Assembly: GCA_028284155.1 (NCBI GenBank)
Contig: JANQSF010000134.1
Coordinates: 186,001 to 250,000 of the forward strand
Length of the DNA: 64,000 bases
Direction: 5' to 3'
DNA from: Phycisphaeraceae bacterium
Lineage (GTDB): Bacteria > Planctomycetota > Phycisphaerae > Phycisphaerales > Phycisphaeraceae
Positions 15,214 to 23,392 of the stretch are shown in pieces (position 1 is the stretch's first letter; the number at the start of each line of letters is the position of its first letter). Under the pieces are notes generated by a model. It saw only the letters and a list, made by a program, of their open reading frames with translations. It searched no databases and had not been told where the DNA came from. The translations under genes and the position numbers were made by a program.

Positions 15214-16455
15214 ATGACACGCCCCGCCACCCTCGCCGCCGCCCTGCTCGCCCTGACCCTGCCCGCGATCGTTTCAGCCGAAGACTGGCCGCAACACCTC
15301 GGCCCGCGGCGAGACGGCTCCTACATCGGCAACGACCTCGCCCCGAGTTGGCCGAACGCCGGCCCCAAAACGCTCTGGAAAAGACAGGTCGGCGAGGGCT
15401 TTGCCGGGCCGGCCATAGCCGACGGTCGGCTAATCGTCTTCCACCGCGTGGACGACCACGACGTGGTCGATTGCCTCGACGCCAAGACGGGCAAACCGAT
15501 CTGGTCATTCAAGTATGAGACGGACTACCGCGACGGCTTCGGGTTCGACAACGGCCCGCGAGCCGTGCCGACCATCGTCGACGGGCACGTCTACACATTC
15601 GGCGCGCAGGGCACCCTGCACTGCATCGATTTCAAATCGGGCAAGAAAGTCTGGGCCGTTGACACGCGACGTGAATACCGATCCGACAAAGGCTTCTTCG
15701 GCAGCGCCGCCTCACCCCTGGTCGAAGGCGACCACGTGATCCTCAACATCGGCGGGCGTGACGGCCACGGCGTCGTCGCGTTCGACCGAAAGACGGGCAA
15801 GCTCGCGTGGCACGCCACGGACCACGAAGCGGGCTACAGCTCGCCCATCGCCGCGACCGTCAACGGCCAACGCTACGTCTTCGTCTTCACACGTGAAGGA
15901 CTCGTCGCGCTGAACCCCAAAGACGGTAAGGTCGTCTTTCAGTTTCGTTTCCGCGCACGCATGAACGCGTCGGTCAACGCCGCAACACCGCTGGTCGCCG
16001 ACGATCTGCTGTTCCTTTCGACCAGCTACCGCGTCGGCGGCAAGCTCATCCGCATCAAGGCCGACGGTTACGAAGAGGTCTGGGCGAACGACACGTCGAT
16101 GTCGAACCACTACGCGACCTGCGTTCTCCATAAGGGGCATCTCTACGGCCTGCACGGCCGACAGGAATACGACCCCGTGCTGCGCTGCGTCGAACTGAAA
16201 ACCGGCAAGGTCAAGTGGTCGGCCCCGATGGGCGCGGGCACGGTCACGCTGGCCAACGACCGGCTGCTGGTCATGTCCGAACAGGGCGAGCTGGTCATGG
16301 CCGCCGCGTCGCCCGACGGCTACAAACGACTCGCCGCCGCATCAATCCTCACACCAACCGTCCGCGCGTACCCCGCTCTCGCAAATGGCCTGTTCTACGC
16401 ACGGAACGAGCGGCACATCGTGTGTATCGACCTGCGCGACGGCGCGGCGCCGTAA
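15214..16455 (+). CDS. Secreted PQQ-like beta-propeller protein
   Basis: 413 residues with a signal peptide (RPATLAAALLALTLPAIVSA). The mature part starts EDWPQHLGPRRDGSY, the usual opening of planctomycete outer-membrane-assembly-type WD-like (PQQ) propellers. Repeats with the pattern C+D.KTGK.+W occur at about 89, 135, 185 and 225, then VELKTGKVKW at about 328. It lacks the calcium/PQQ-binding residues expected of true dehydrogenases as far as can be seen, so a scaffold or BamB-like role is more likely than quinoprotein dehydrogenase activity. It is monocistronic between two repeat-filled gaps. Confidence 0.85.
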   Translation: MTRPATLAAALLALTLPAIVSAEDWPQHLGPRRDGSYIGNDLAPSWPNAGPKTLWKRQVGEGFAGPAIADGRLIVFHRVDDHDVVDCLDAKTGKPIWSFKYETDYRDGFGFDNGPRAVPTIVDGHVYTFGAQGTLHCIDFKSGKKVWAVDTRREYRSDKGFFGSAASPLVEGDHVILNIGGRDGHGVVAFDRKTGKLAWHATDHEAGYSSPIAATVNGQRYVFVFTREGLVALNPKDGKVVFQFRFRARMNASVNAATPLVADDLLFLSTSYRVGGKLIRIKADGYEEVWANDTSMSNHYATCVLHKGHLYGLHGRQEYDPVLRCVELKTGKVKWSAPMGAGTVTLANDRLLVMSEQGELVMAAASPDGYKRLAAASILTPTVRAYPALANGLFYARNERHIVCIDLRDGAAP

Positions 16456-16522
16456 CACAATTGAAGAGGAATGTGACGTCTCCCGGCAACGCCGTGAACT
16501 GAACGTAGTTGCCTTGTCCGAG

Positions 16523-16574
16523 CCGGACTCCGCGAGTCCGATCATCCGAAGAGCCTCGAAGGCGAGGAGGATGA
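16523..16574. repeat. Nested small palindromes after the PQQ gene
   Basis: GGACTC-cgc-GAGTCC is followed by TCATCC...CCTCG-aagg-CGAGG...GGATGA, a nested palindrome. It occupies the gap downstream of the PQQ-propeller gene, before another inverted repeat. Confidence 0.6.
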
Positions 16575-16605
16575 CTTATGGGGGTCGCGAAGGTGCGTTG
16601 CGGGA

Positions 16606-16681
16606 GTGCCTGTGAATGAGCGAGGCGTTTCACGGCCCCAAACAATGCATTCCGTGAAAGGCTTCGCCATTCACAGGCACC
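16606..16681. repeat. Inverted repeat, family GTGCCTGTGAATNAGCGA (copy 1)
   Basis: Left arm GTGCCTGTGAATGAGCGAGG pairs, with a few mismatches, with the right arm ending CCATTCACAGGCACC. The second copy at 23307-23386 is more perfect. It lies between convergent genes (PQQ protein and murC). Confidence 0.85.
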
Positions 16682-16726
16682 CAAGAACAACTCAGTTCAC
16701 GTTGCCTCCCAAGCCCGGCCACGCCG

Positions 16727-18268
16727 CTAGACAGCGATCCGTTCGGGGAGCGCCGGCGCGATGCTCGCGCGCACCTCGGGCGTCCGCTCGACCAACGCCT
16801 CCGCGACCTGCCACACGTCGCCGGCGCCCATCGTTACGATCAGGTCGCCCGGCTTGGCGATCAGTTGCAATTGCTCGATGATCGCGGCGAACGGGTAAAG
16901 GTGCATCGCGCGCTGCTCGCGCTGGCGCAGCCGATCGACCAGGTCGGCGCTGCGCACCGCGTGTCGCTCATTCTCACTGTCGCGCACGAAGTAGATGTCG
17001 GGGACGATCACGACGTCGGCCTGCGAGAAACTCTGCGCAAACTCGTCGAGCAGGAAGCGTGTTCGGCTGTGCTGGTGCGGCTGAAAGACGCAGATCAACC
17101 GCTTCGGGTTGTAGTGATGCCGCAAGGCGCGCAGCGTCGTATCGACCTCCGTCGGGTGGTGGCCGTAATCGTCGACGATCGTGACCGGCTCGTCGCCCTG
17201 CCGCACGTCAGGCAACGGCATCTGCCCGATCAACTGCATGCGACGGTCCAGCCCGCGGAAACGACCCAGCGCCCGGCCGATGTCGTCCCAGTCGGCCCCC
17301 TGCCGGTGCGCGAGCACGGCCGCGGCCGCCGCGTTGTACGCCATGTGCTCGCCCGGCATCGGGCTCCGCCAGGTCGTCACGACCTCGTCCTTGAGATACA
17401 GGAACACGCGCGGACCGCCCCCGCCCTCGTCGCGCGCGATCTCGACGCAGTAGTCGGCCTGCGGCGCGAAGCCGATCGTTTCGATCTTGCAATCCAGCCC
17501 GGCCGTCACCGCCAAGCGGTGCGGCGACTCGTGGCGGATCAGCAGGTACCCGCCGTCCGCCGCGGCCGGCAGCCGCCTCGCGAACGTCGCGAACGACTCG
17601 ATGATTTCCTGCATGTGCGCGTAGTAGTCGAGGTGGTCTTCCTCGACGTTCAGGATCACCGCGTGCGTCGGGTGCAGGTTGTGGAACGACCGGGCAAACT
17701 CACACGCCTCAGCCACCAGCAGGTCGCTTGCGCCGACCCGCGAGCCGCCGCCGATCTGGTCGCAGTTCGCCCCCACGATGAATGACGGGTCCAGCCCGGT
17801 TTCAATCAACACGTGGCTGAGCATCGACGTGGTTGAACTCTTGCCATGCGTCCCCGCCACGGCCACACCGACCCGCCCGAGCATGAGCTTGCCGAGCATG
17901 GCCGAGTACGACAACACCGGCACACCGCGATGAGCCGCCGCGAGCAGTTCTGGGTGGTCGTCCTTGATCGCGGCCGACGCCACGACCAAGTCGCACTTGT
18001 CAGGCAGCGAGTCTTCCGTCTGACGCAGCACCACGTCGATGCCGGACGCCGTCAACGCGTCGATCGCCGCGCCTCCCTGTAGGTCGCTGCCGCTGCACTT
18101 GGCGTCGAGGCTCTGCGCGATCCGCGCCAGGCCGGACATGCCGCACCCGCCGACGCCCACGAAGTGAACCCGCATGCCAGCCAGGTCGGTCCGTTTGCCC
18201 TGCGCGGCGTCCGTCCGCGACGTCAATTCTTCAACGGGCTCAGCGGCGGGCAACGGTCTGGCGGGCAT
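16727..18268 (-). CDS. murC: UDP-N-acetylmuramate--L-alanine ligase
   Basis: 513 residues. MurC joins L-alanine to UDP-MurNAc with ATP, the first step of peptide-stem assembly in the cytoplasm. Domains are in order: N-terminal UDP-binding HFVGVGGCGMSGLARI (about 34-49), central ATPase with AVAGTHGKSSTTSMLSH (about 113-129), VAEACEFARSFHNLHP and NVEEDHLDYY, then the C-terminal ligase domain (TIVDDYGHHPTEV, CVFQPHQHSR, TMGAGD). All family landmarks are present and the length is normal, with about 30 extra N-terminal residues. No other mur genes are near, unlike the usual dcw cluster. It supports a peptidoglycan cell wall in this organism. Confidence 0.96.
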   Translation of the reverse strand: MPARPLPAAEPVEELTSRTDAAQGKRTDLAGMRVHFVGVGGCGMSGLARIAQSLDAKCSGSDLQGGAAIDALTASGIDVVLRQTEDSLPDKCDLVVASAAIKDDHPELLAAAHRGVPVLSYSAMLGKLMLGRVGVAVAGTHGKSSTTSMLSHVLIETGLDPSFIVGANCDQIGGGSRVGASDLLVAEACEFARSFHNLHPTHAVILNVEEDHLDYYAHMQEIIESFATFARRLPAAADGGYLLIRHESPHRLAVTAGLDCKIETIGFAPQADYCVEIARDEGGGGPRVFLYLKDEVVTTWRSPMPGEHMAYNAAAAAVLAHRQGADWDDIGRALGRFRGLDRRMQLIGQMPLPDVRQGDEPVTIVDDYGHHPTEVDTTLRALRHHYNPKRLICVFQPHQHSRTRFLLDEFAQSFSQADVVIVPDIYFVRDSENERHAVRSADLVDRLRQREQRAMHLYPFAAIIEQLQLIAKPGDLIVTMGAGDVWQVAEALVERTPEVRASIAPALPERIAV

Positions 18269-18350
18269 CGGCGGCTCCCGGGCGAAGGGTGTGTCTCGAC
18301 CATGAATTCATCGGCCGAACCGCACCGCCCGGGTCAATATCCGTCGCCCG

Positions 18351-19319
18351 TCACCGCCTCGCCTTGTCCAACCCGTAGAACCTCACCGCATTCTTCCACA
18401 TCACCTTCTCCAGCACGTCGTCGCCTTTGGCTTTGAAGTAGTCCTCGATCACGCGGAGCTGGTCCGCGTACGACCCGCCCAGGTCGGTCACAGGCCAATT
18501 GCTGCCATAAAACAACCGGTCCTCACCGAACGCCTCGTAGAGCGCGTCGAAGATCGGCCGATAATGATCGACCGTCGTCGGCGAGTTCGGTCGTTGACGC
18601 GACTGCTGGAAGATACCTGAGACCTTGCAGTACATGTTTGGGTGCTCAGCCGCGCGTTTGAGCTTGGCAATGAACTCGGCGTCGACCGGCTTGCCGTCGG
18701 CTGAGTAGCCAGCCAGGTGATTCAAGACGATCTTCAGATCCGGCACGGCCGCCGCGATCCGCTCCGCGTGCTCGACGTTGATCTGACCAGCCAGGCAGTC
18801 GAGCGTGAGTCCCTTCTTGGCCATGAGCTTCAAAGCGCTCAAAGCCGGCTCGATCAGGTAGTCGCTCCGCGGCGGATTCCGACGGAACCGCAGCCCGACA
18901 AACCGCGGATCGCGCGAGTACCGCTCCAACTGCTCGGCAAAGTCGGGCGAGAACGGCTCGATGTTGCCCACGATGGCGATGAAGGCGTCGTCACCCTCTG
19001 TCAGGTCGAGCAGCCACTGGTTGTCTTCGACACGATCGCTGGCCTCGACGATCACCGTATGGCTGACTCGCGTCCCCGCCGTCACCTCGTGGAAGTGCTG
19101 CGGCAAAACGGGCCGAAAAATGACCGACGACTTGTCACGCGGCCAGGGCACGCCTTCCGGCCGGCTGGTGTCGTAAATGTGGATGTGTGTGTCGATGCCG
19201 GTAATCGGGCGACGCGGGGCTTCGGCGCAGCAAGCGGTCAGGACAAACGCGAGCAGCGATGCGAATGCGGCAAGCGACGCCCCACGGGCGACGGCGAAAC
19301 AAGTGTTGTTTGACATCAT
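18351..19319 (-). CDS. Amidohydrolase-2 family lipoprotein (lactonase-like)
   Basis: 322 residues. The upstream stop codon and this start overlap as TAATG, so ATG at 19319 is used; it begins a lipoprotein signal (LLAFVLTACCAE). The mature part is an amidohydrolase-2 TIM barrel: GIDTHIHIYD (HxH), PDLKIVLNHLAGY (second histidine region) and LFYGSNWPVTD, the C-terminal motif of L-fuconolactonase-like enzymes. It probably hydrolyses a sugar lactone or related carbonyl compound on the periplasmic side. Overlap with the isochorismatase-family gene implies translational coupling and a shared pathway that cannot be named from sequence. Confidence 0.85.
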   Translation of the reverse strand: MMSNNTCFAVARGASLAAFASLLAFVLTACCAEAPRRPITGIDTHIHIYDTSRPEGVPWPRDKSSVIFRPVLPQHFHEVTAGTRVSHTVIVEASDRVEDNQWLLDLTEGDDAFIAIVGNIEPFSPDFAEQLERYSRDPRFVGLRFRRNPPRSDYLIEPALSALKLMAKKGLTLDCLAGQINVEHAERIAAAVPDLKIVLNHLAGYSADGKPVDAEFIAKLKRAAEHPNMYCKVSGIFQQSRQRPNSPTTVDHYRPIFDALYEAFGEDRLFYGSNWPVTDLGGSYADQLRVIEDYFKAKGDDVLEKVMWKNAVRFYGLDKARR

Positions 19320-20011
19320 TAAAGCTCTTTCAGTTCGGTGACAGTCTGATCCGTATTGAGCAGCCGCGCGTACTTGCGTTCCCAGATCGCCAGGCACGCC
19401 TGTTGTAACTCATCCGTAATGGTCGCGCAGCCGTCGGTCACGGCGGTGCAACGGTAGTCGCGCATGGCCGCGCTGATCAGCGTCGAGTTGACGCAGATGT
19501 CACTGGTCACGCCGGTGACGATCAACTGCCGCACGTCGCGAGCCCGCAACGCCAGGTCGAGCGGCGTGCCGTAAAACTTGTCGTACGTGTGACCCTGCAC
19601 GACCAGTTCGTCGTCGCGCGGTTTCAGTGCGTTGATCGTGTCGGCCGACTCCGGCCCCTGCCCGGCGATCGGGCCGATCAGGCAGTTGCCCGACGGTTGA
19701 CCAAATCCCGTGTCACCTTCAACAGGGGGCAGGTGTTCGACGCCGAACGGGTTGCCGCGCAGGCAGGGCACGGTTGTCGCATAAACGAACTCAGTAAAGA
19801 TCACCGGCACGTCTTTGTTGCGACAGGTCTCGATCAGCCGGGCGATGTTCGGGACGATCGCTCGGCCGTCAGCCACTTCCAGCGACGCGCCCTCATCGAG
19901 GAACGCGTGCTGCATGTCGATCACGAGTAAGGCCGTGCGACCCGGGATGAACTTGTGCAGGTCGTCGATGCGTTGCTGCCGCATGGCGAGCAGGTCGTCG
20001 AGCGTGGGCAT
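19319..20011 (-). CDS. Isochorismatase-family cysteine hydrolase
   Basis: 230 residues. The catalytic triad of the family is visible: aspartate in LLVIDMQHAF (about residue 32), lysine in HTYDKFYGTPL (about 143) and cysteine in TSDICVNST (about 173). Members hydrolyse amides or vinyl ethers, for example nicotinamide, N-carbamoyl amines or ureidoacrylate. The start ATG at 20011 is followed by a 20-residue N-terminal extension. It is the first gene of a two-gene operon; its stop overlaps the start of the amidohydrolase. The substrate is unknown. Confidence 0.88.
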   Translation of the reverse strand: MPTLDDLLAMRQQRIDDLHKFIPGRTALLVIDMQHAFLDEGASLEVADGRAIVPNIARLIETCRNKDVPVIFTEFVYATTVPCLRGNPFGVEHLPPVEGDTGFGQPSGNCLIGPIAGQGPESADTINALKPRDDELVVQGHTYDKFYGTPLDLALRARDVRQLIVTGVTSDICVNSTLISAAMRDYRCTAVTDGCATITDELQQACLAIWERKYARLLNTDQTVTELKEL

Positions 20012-20060
20012 GTCGCGGTCTCACGTTGTTAGTGGTCTATTCTGAGCCGAGCGCCTGTCT

Positions 20061-20128
20061 CGTACCACGGCCGTGTCGGCCGTGCGGTTCATCAAAGGTG
20101 TTTCGGACGGCCGACACGGCCGTGGCAC
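20061..20128. repeat. Inverted repeat, family CGTGCCACGGCCGTG (copy 2)
   Basis: CGTACCACGGCCGTGTCGGC (from 20061) pairs with GCCGACACGGCCGTGGCAC (ending 20128). It is in opposite orientation to the copy at 15059 and shares its flanking sequences. It sits between divergent genes. Confidence 0.9.
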
Positions 20129-20209
20129 AAATCTGGACGTCAAAGTGAACCACGACCCTCACGATAGTCGGTGTCACGGACGAGCGGACAGAAGATACAC
20201 TACCGGCCC

Positions 20210-20890
20210 ATGATCCTCGACCTGCAACAGGTAAGCAAGACGTACCGCACGGGCGACAAGGCCGTGCCCGCGTTGCAATCGATCGACCTGTCGCTTGAGG
20301 GCGGCGACTTTGTGGCCGTGCGCGGGCCGAGCGGTTGCGGCAAGTCGACGCTGCTGCTCGTGGCCGGCACACTGCTCAAGCCGGACGACGGTGTCGTGCG
20401 GATCGGCGGCGACGACCCATACGCCCTGCCGGCTGAGGGGCGGGCGAGGTTCCGCGCGCAGCAGGTCGGGTTCGTCTTTCAACAATTCCATCTGGTCCCA
20501 TACCTGAGCGTGCGCGACAACGTGCTCACCGCGTCGCTGGCGGTCGAGTCGAAGGACGGCGACGACCCGACCAAGCGGGCCGACGCCCTGATTGAGCAGT
20601 TCGGCCTGACCGATCGGGCCGACCACGTGCCGGCCGAGTTGAGCACCGGCGAACGCCAACGCACCGCCCTGGCCCGCGCGCTGCTCAATCAGCCCAGACT
20701 CATCCTGGCCGACGAACCGACGGGCAACCTCGACCCGGACAACGCGGCCGTCGTCCTCGACGCCCTTTCGCAGTTCGCCCAGAACGGCGGGGCCGTGCTG
20801 CTGGTCACGCATGACTCAGCCGCTGCCGACCGGGCCCAGCGCGTGCTGCATATGCGCGACGGCGCGTTCGACACGCCTGTGTCGAATTGA
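20210..20890 (+). CDS. ABC transporter ATP-binding protein (LolD/MacB type)
   Basis: 226 residues, started at ATG 20210 because MILDLQQVSKTYRTG is the standard N-terminus. Walker A GPSGCGKST (about residue 43), Q-loop VFQQFHL, signature LSTGERQR and Walker B LILADEPTGNLD are all present. The GNLD after Walker B is typical for the LolD/FtsE/MacB group, which works with FtsX-like permeases in lipoprotein release or mechanotransmission. No permease lies beside it; the next gene, 33 nt away, is a response regulator. Function is therefore known only to the group. Confidence 0.88.
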   Translation: MILDLQQVSKTYRTGDKAVPALQSIDLSLEGGDFVAVRGPSGCGKSTLLLVAGTLLKPDDGVVRIGGDDPYALPAEGRARFRAQQVGFVFQQFHLVPYLSVRDNVLTASLAVESKDGDDPTKRADALIEQFGLTDRADHVPAELSTGERQRTALARALLNQPRLILADEPTGNLDPDNAAVVLDALSQFAQNGGAVLLVTHDSAAADRAQRVLHMRDGAFDTPVSN

Positions 20891-20923
20891 CCCCACCCGC
20901 CCGCACCTCAACAATCTGCCCCC

Positions 20924-22306
20924 ATGACGACCGAACCGGAACAACCCAGCGCCCAGGTCCTCGTCGTCGACGACGAGGAAGCCCACGCCGACGTCATGGC
21001 CGAGGCGCTCCAACGGATGGGCCACGTCTGCACCGTCGTCCACGACCTGCCGTCAGCGCAGGACGAGTTGAAGCACGGCCTGTTCGACCTGGTCGTGACC
21101 GACCTCAAGATGACCGGCGAGGAAGACGGCATCGCCGTGCTCGAAGCGGCGCAGCAATTCCAGACCAACGCCGAGACGGTCATGGTTACCGCGCACGGCG
21201 ACGTGCCCACAGCCAAAAAGGCGCTGCGCGGCGGCGCATACGACTTCATCGAAAAGCCGCTGGACCTGGACGTCTTCCGCAACCTCTGCCAGCGCGCGAT
21301 CGAACAGGTCATGCTCCGCGGCGAGAACCAGGCCCTGCGGCAGCAGGTCGATGAGCGGTTTGGCCTGGAAGGCATCATCGGCGTGAGCCAGGCGATCCAG
21401 CGCGTGCTGACGCAGATCCGACAGGTCGCGCCCAGCGACATCCCCGTGCTGATCACGGGCGAGTCCGGCACGGGCAAGGAATTGGTCGCGCAGGCGATCC
21501 ACAACAACTCGCCGCGCGCCAAGAAAGTCTTCAAGCCATTGAACTGCGCCGGGCTGAGCGAGTCGATCCTCGAGAGCGAACTGTTCGGCCACATGAAGGG
21601 CGCGTTCACCGACGCGTCCCGCGACCGCGAAGGCGTGTTCGAGTACGCCGACGGCGGCACGCTGTTTCTCGACGAGATTGGCGACATGCCCACGCCGATG
21701 CAGGCCAAGCTGCTGCGCGTGCTCGAAAGCGGCGAGGTCGTCCGCGTCGGGTCGAACGCCCCGCAGCACGTCGACGTGCGACTCATCAGCGCGACCAACC
21801 GCAACCTGCAACAGTTCGTCAAGGAAGACAAGTTCCGCGAAGACCTGTTCTTCCGCATCCGCGGCGCGCTGATCGAAGTGCCCGCGCTGCGCGACCGTCG
21901 TGAGGACGTGCCGCTGCTCGTGAGGCATTACGTCAACGGCTTCACGCAACGGCTCAACCGCGACCCGGTCACCGTCGAAGACGACGCGATGCAGGCGTTG
22001 ATGCGTTACGATTGGCCGGGCAACGTCCGCGAGCTAATCAACGTCGTGCAGAACCTCGTGCTGGTGACACAAGCAAATCAGATCACGCTGAACGACGTGC
22101 CGCACGAGGTGCGCTTCGCGTCCGGCGAAGAGTCGCCGTCGCGCGGCGTCGGCTCGCTGACGGGCCTGAGCCTCGACCAGATCGAAAAGCAGGCCATCCG
22201 CGAAGCGCTGCGGGCCAACACGGGCAACCGTGAGGCCACGGCCAAGATGCTCGGCATCGGCGAACGCACGCTCTACCGCAAGCTCAAAGAGTACGGCCTG
22301 CGGTGA
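20924..22306 (+). CDS. NtrC-family sigma-54-dependent response regulator
   Basis: 460 residues in three domains. The receiver is at about 10-125 with phosphoacceptor D60 in LVVTDLKM and the acidic pair VDDEEA. The AAA+ domain has Walker A GESGTGKE (about 183), Walker B GGTLFLDEIGDM and arginine-rich RLISATNR. The C-terminal Fis-type helix-turn-helix is NREATAKMLGIGERTLYRKLKEYGL. The sigma-54 contact loop reads GAFTDA, not the canonical GAFTGA. It activates sigma-54 promoters after phosphorylation; no histidine kinase gene is adjacent. It lies 33 nt after the ABC ATPase gene, so the two may be co-transcribed. Confidence 0.93.
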   Translation: MTTEPEQPSAQVLVVDDEEAHADVMAEALQRMGHVCTVVHDLPSAQDELKHGLFDLVVTDLKMTGEEDGIAVLEAAQQFQTNAETVMVTAHGDVPTAKKALRGGAYDFIEKPLDLDVFRNLCQRAIEQVMLRGENQALRQQVDERFGLEGIIGVSQAIQRVLTQIRQVAPSDIPVLITGESGTGKELVAQAIHNNSPRAKKVFKPLNCAGLSESILESELFGHMKGAFTDASRDREGVFEYADGGTLFLDEIGDMPTPMQAKLLRVLESGEVVRVGSNAPQHVDVRLISATNRNLQQFVKEDKFREDLFFRIRGALIEVPALRDRREDVPLLVRHYVNGFTQRLNRDPVTVEDDAMQALMRYDWPGNVRELINVVQNLVLVTQANQITLNDVPHEVRFASGEESPSRGVGSLTGLSLDQIEKQAIREALRANTGNREATAKMLGIGERTLYRKLKEYGLR

Positions 22307-22411
22307 CACGCGATTGGGTAACAGTGCCGCAACGATTAGCAGGAGGCCAGGAAGGCAGGAAGCCATGAGGGAGATCGTGCGGGAGGATCGTCAGAGTCGG
22401 TTTGATTCCGA

Positions 22412-22485
22412 CGTAGGGTGGGCACTGCCCACCACGTTCCGCGGTGACGCAACGACAATCGATGGTGGGCAGTGCCCACCCTACG
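22412..22485. repeat. Inverted repeat, family GGTGGGCAGTGCCCACC (copy 1)
   Basis: Arms CGTAGGGTGGGCACTGCCCA (22412) and GGGCAGTGCCCACCCTACG (ending 22485). Each arm contains its own 14-nt palindrome GGGCACTGCCC-type hairpin. A second copy lies at 42482-42550. Confidence 0.9.
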
Positions 22486-22557
22486 CTTAAGGCAAGTCTT
22501 TCTTCTCATCCGTGCTATCCGCGACATCCGCGGTTAATCAACACTCAGGACGACCCC

Positions 22558-23040
22558 ATGACCCGCATCGGCCACGGCTTCGACCTGCACCGGCTCGAAC
22601 CCGGTCACGACCTGATCGTCGGCGGCGTCAAGCTCGACCACGACCGCGGCTGCGATGCGCACTCCGATGGGGACGTCGTCTATCACGCCGTGACTGACGC
22701 CGTGCTCGGGGCGCTCGGCCAGGACGACATCGGCCAACTCTTCCCCGACAATGACCCGAAGTGGAAGGGCGCGGACTCACGCGTGTTCGTCGAGGCCGCC
22801 GCGCAACGCATGCGCGACGCGGGCTACACGATTGGCAACATCGACATCACCGTCGTCCTGCAACGGCCCAAACTCAGCCCGCACAAGGACACGATCAAGG
22901 CCAGCCTCGCGTCGCTGCTCGGCTGCGACGTGTCGCAGGTGAATGTGAAGGGCAAGACGCACGAAAAGGTCGACGCGCTGGGCGAGAACCGCGCAATCGC
23001 GTGTCACGTCGTGGTCTTGTTGCAGCCGCTTGCGGCTTAG
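22558..23040 (+). CDS. ispF: 2-C-methyl-D-erythritol 2,4-cyclodiphosphate synthase
   Basis: 160 residues, ATG at 22558 with AGGA upstream. IspF makes the cyclic diphosphate of the non-mevalonate isoprenoid pathway in the cytoplasm. Zinc ligands are visible: D8 and H10 in GHGFDLHRL and the histidine in CDAHSDGDVV (about 42). The substrate segments GQLFPDNDP and NVKGKTHEKVDALGE are also intact. Length is normal (about 157-160). The last residues PLAA and the stop codon TAG are encoded by a dispersed 21-nt repeat. It is not next to ispD, with which it is often paired. Confidence 0.96.
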   Translation: MTRIGHGFDLHRLEPGHDLIVGGVKLDHDRGCDAHSDGDVVYHAVTDAVLGALGQDDIGQLFPDNDPKWKGADSRVFVEAAAQRMRDAGYTIGNIDITVVLQRPKLSPHKDTIKASLASLLGCDVSQVNVKGKTHEKVDALGENRAIACHVVVLLQPLAA

Positions 23041-23046
23041 CGCTCC
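23026..23046 (-). repeat. GAGCGCTAAGCCGCAAGCGG element at the ispF stop codon
   Basis: CCGCTTGCGGCTTAGCGCTC is the reverse complement of the 20-mer at 4809-4828. It provides the last two codons and the TAG stop (23038-23040) of ispF. Confidence 0.85.
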
Positions 23047-23055
23047 TACCAAGTG

Positions 23056-23110
23056 AGGCAGACATTCCTGTCTGCCTGTTGACTGAACGGCAGACAGAAA
23101 TGTCTGCCCC
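23056..23110. repeat. GGCAGACATTCCTGTCTGCC palindromic repeat
   Basis: GGCAGACATTCCTGTCTGCC (23058-23077) is followed by GGCAGACAGAAATGTCTGCC (23089-23108). Each is a hairpin and the two are near-complements of each other. Confidence 0.85.
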
Positions 23111-23139
23111 ACTACCCATCGACTCGCATGAGCGCATGT

Positions 23140-23217
23140 AAAAACCCGCGACACGTTGCTCCGGTACCCAAGGTAGCCGAGGTCGGCCTGATGCGAGTTG
23201 CTGAGCAGGTCGCGGGT
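23140..23217 (-). terminator. Terminator-like long hairpin, minus strand
   Basis: Nine-bp stem ACCCGCGAC (minus strand, from 23217) and GTCGCGGGT-type partner (23144-23152), enclosing about 56 nt, followed by TTTTT (23140-23144). The large loop makes it a weak terminator or a structured RNA end. It would stop transcription from the 23393 gene towards ispF. Confidence 0.35.
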
Positions 23218-23306
23218 GTGACATTGATATCGGCAATGACCGTGCAACCACATGGGGAATTCAGCAGCAGCGACATATCGGACGCCCACTTAGCCCACCC
23301 GATCGC

Positions 23307-23386
23307 GGGTGCTTGTGAATAAGCGAAGCGTTTCACGGCATTGGACAATCAACACCATGAAACGCTTCGCTTATTCACAGGCACCC
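23307..23386. repeat. Inverted repeat, family GTGCCTGTGAATNAGCGA (copy 2)
   Basis: Left arm GGGTGCTTGTGAATAAGCGA (from 23307) pairs with TCGCTTATTCACAGGCACCC (ending 23386). The arms are 29 nt with one mismatch. It lies 6 nt from the stop codon of the small membrane protein gene. Confidence 0.9.
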
Positions 23387-23392
23387 AGCGTC

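Larger units (their letters stand above)
23041..23392. other. 352-bp gap made of repeats and a long hairpin
   Basis: No gene was recognised. The gap holds a GGCAGACA-type repeat (23056-23110), a minus-strand hairpin with a T-tract (23140-23217) and a GTGAATAAGCGAAGCG-type inverted repeat (23307-23386). Confidence 0.6.
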
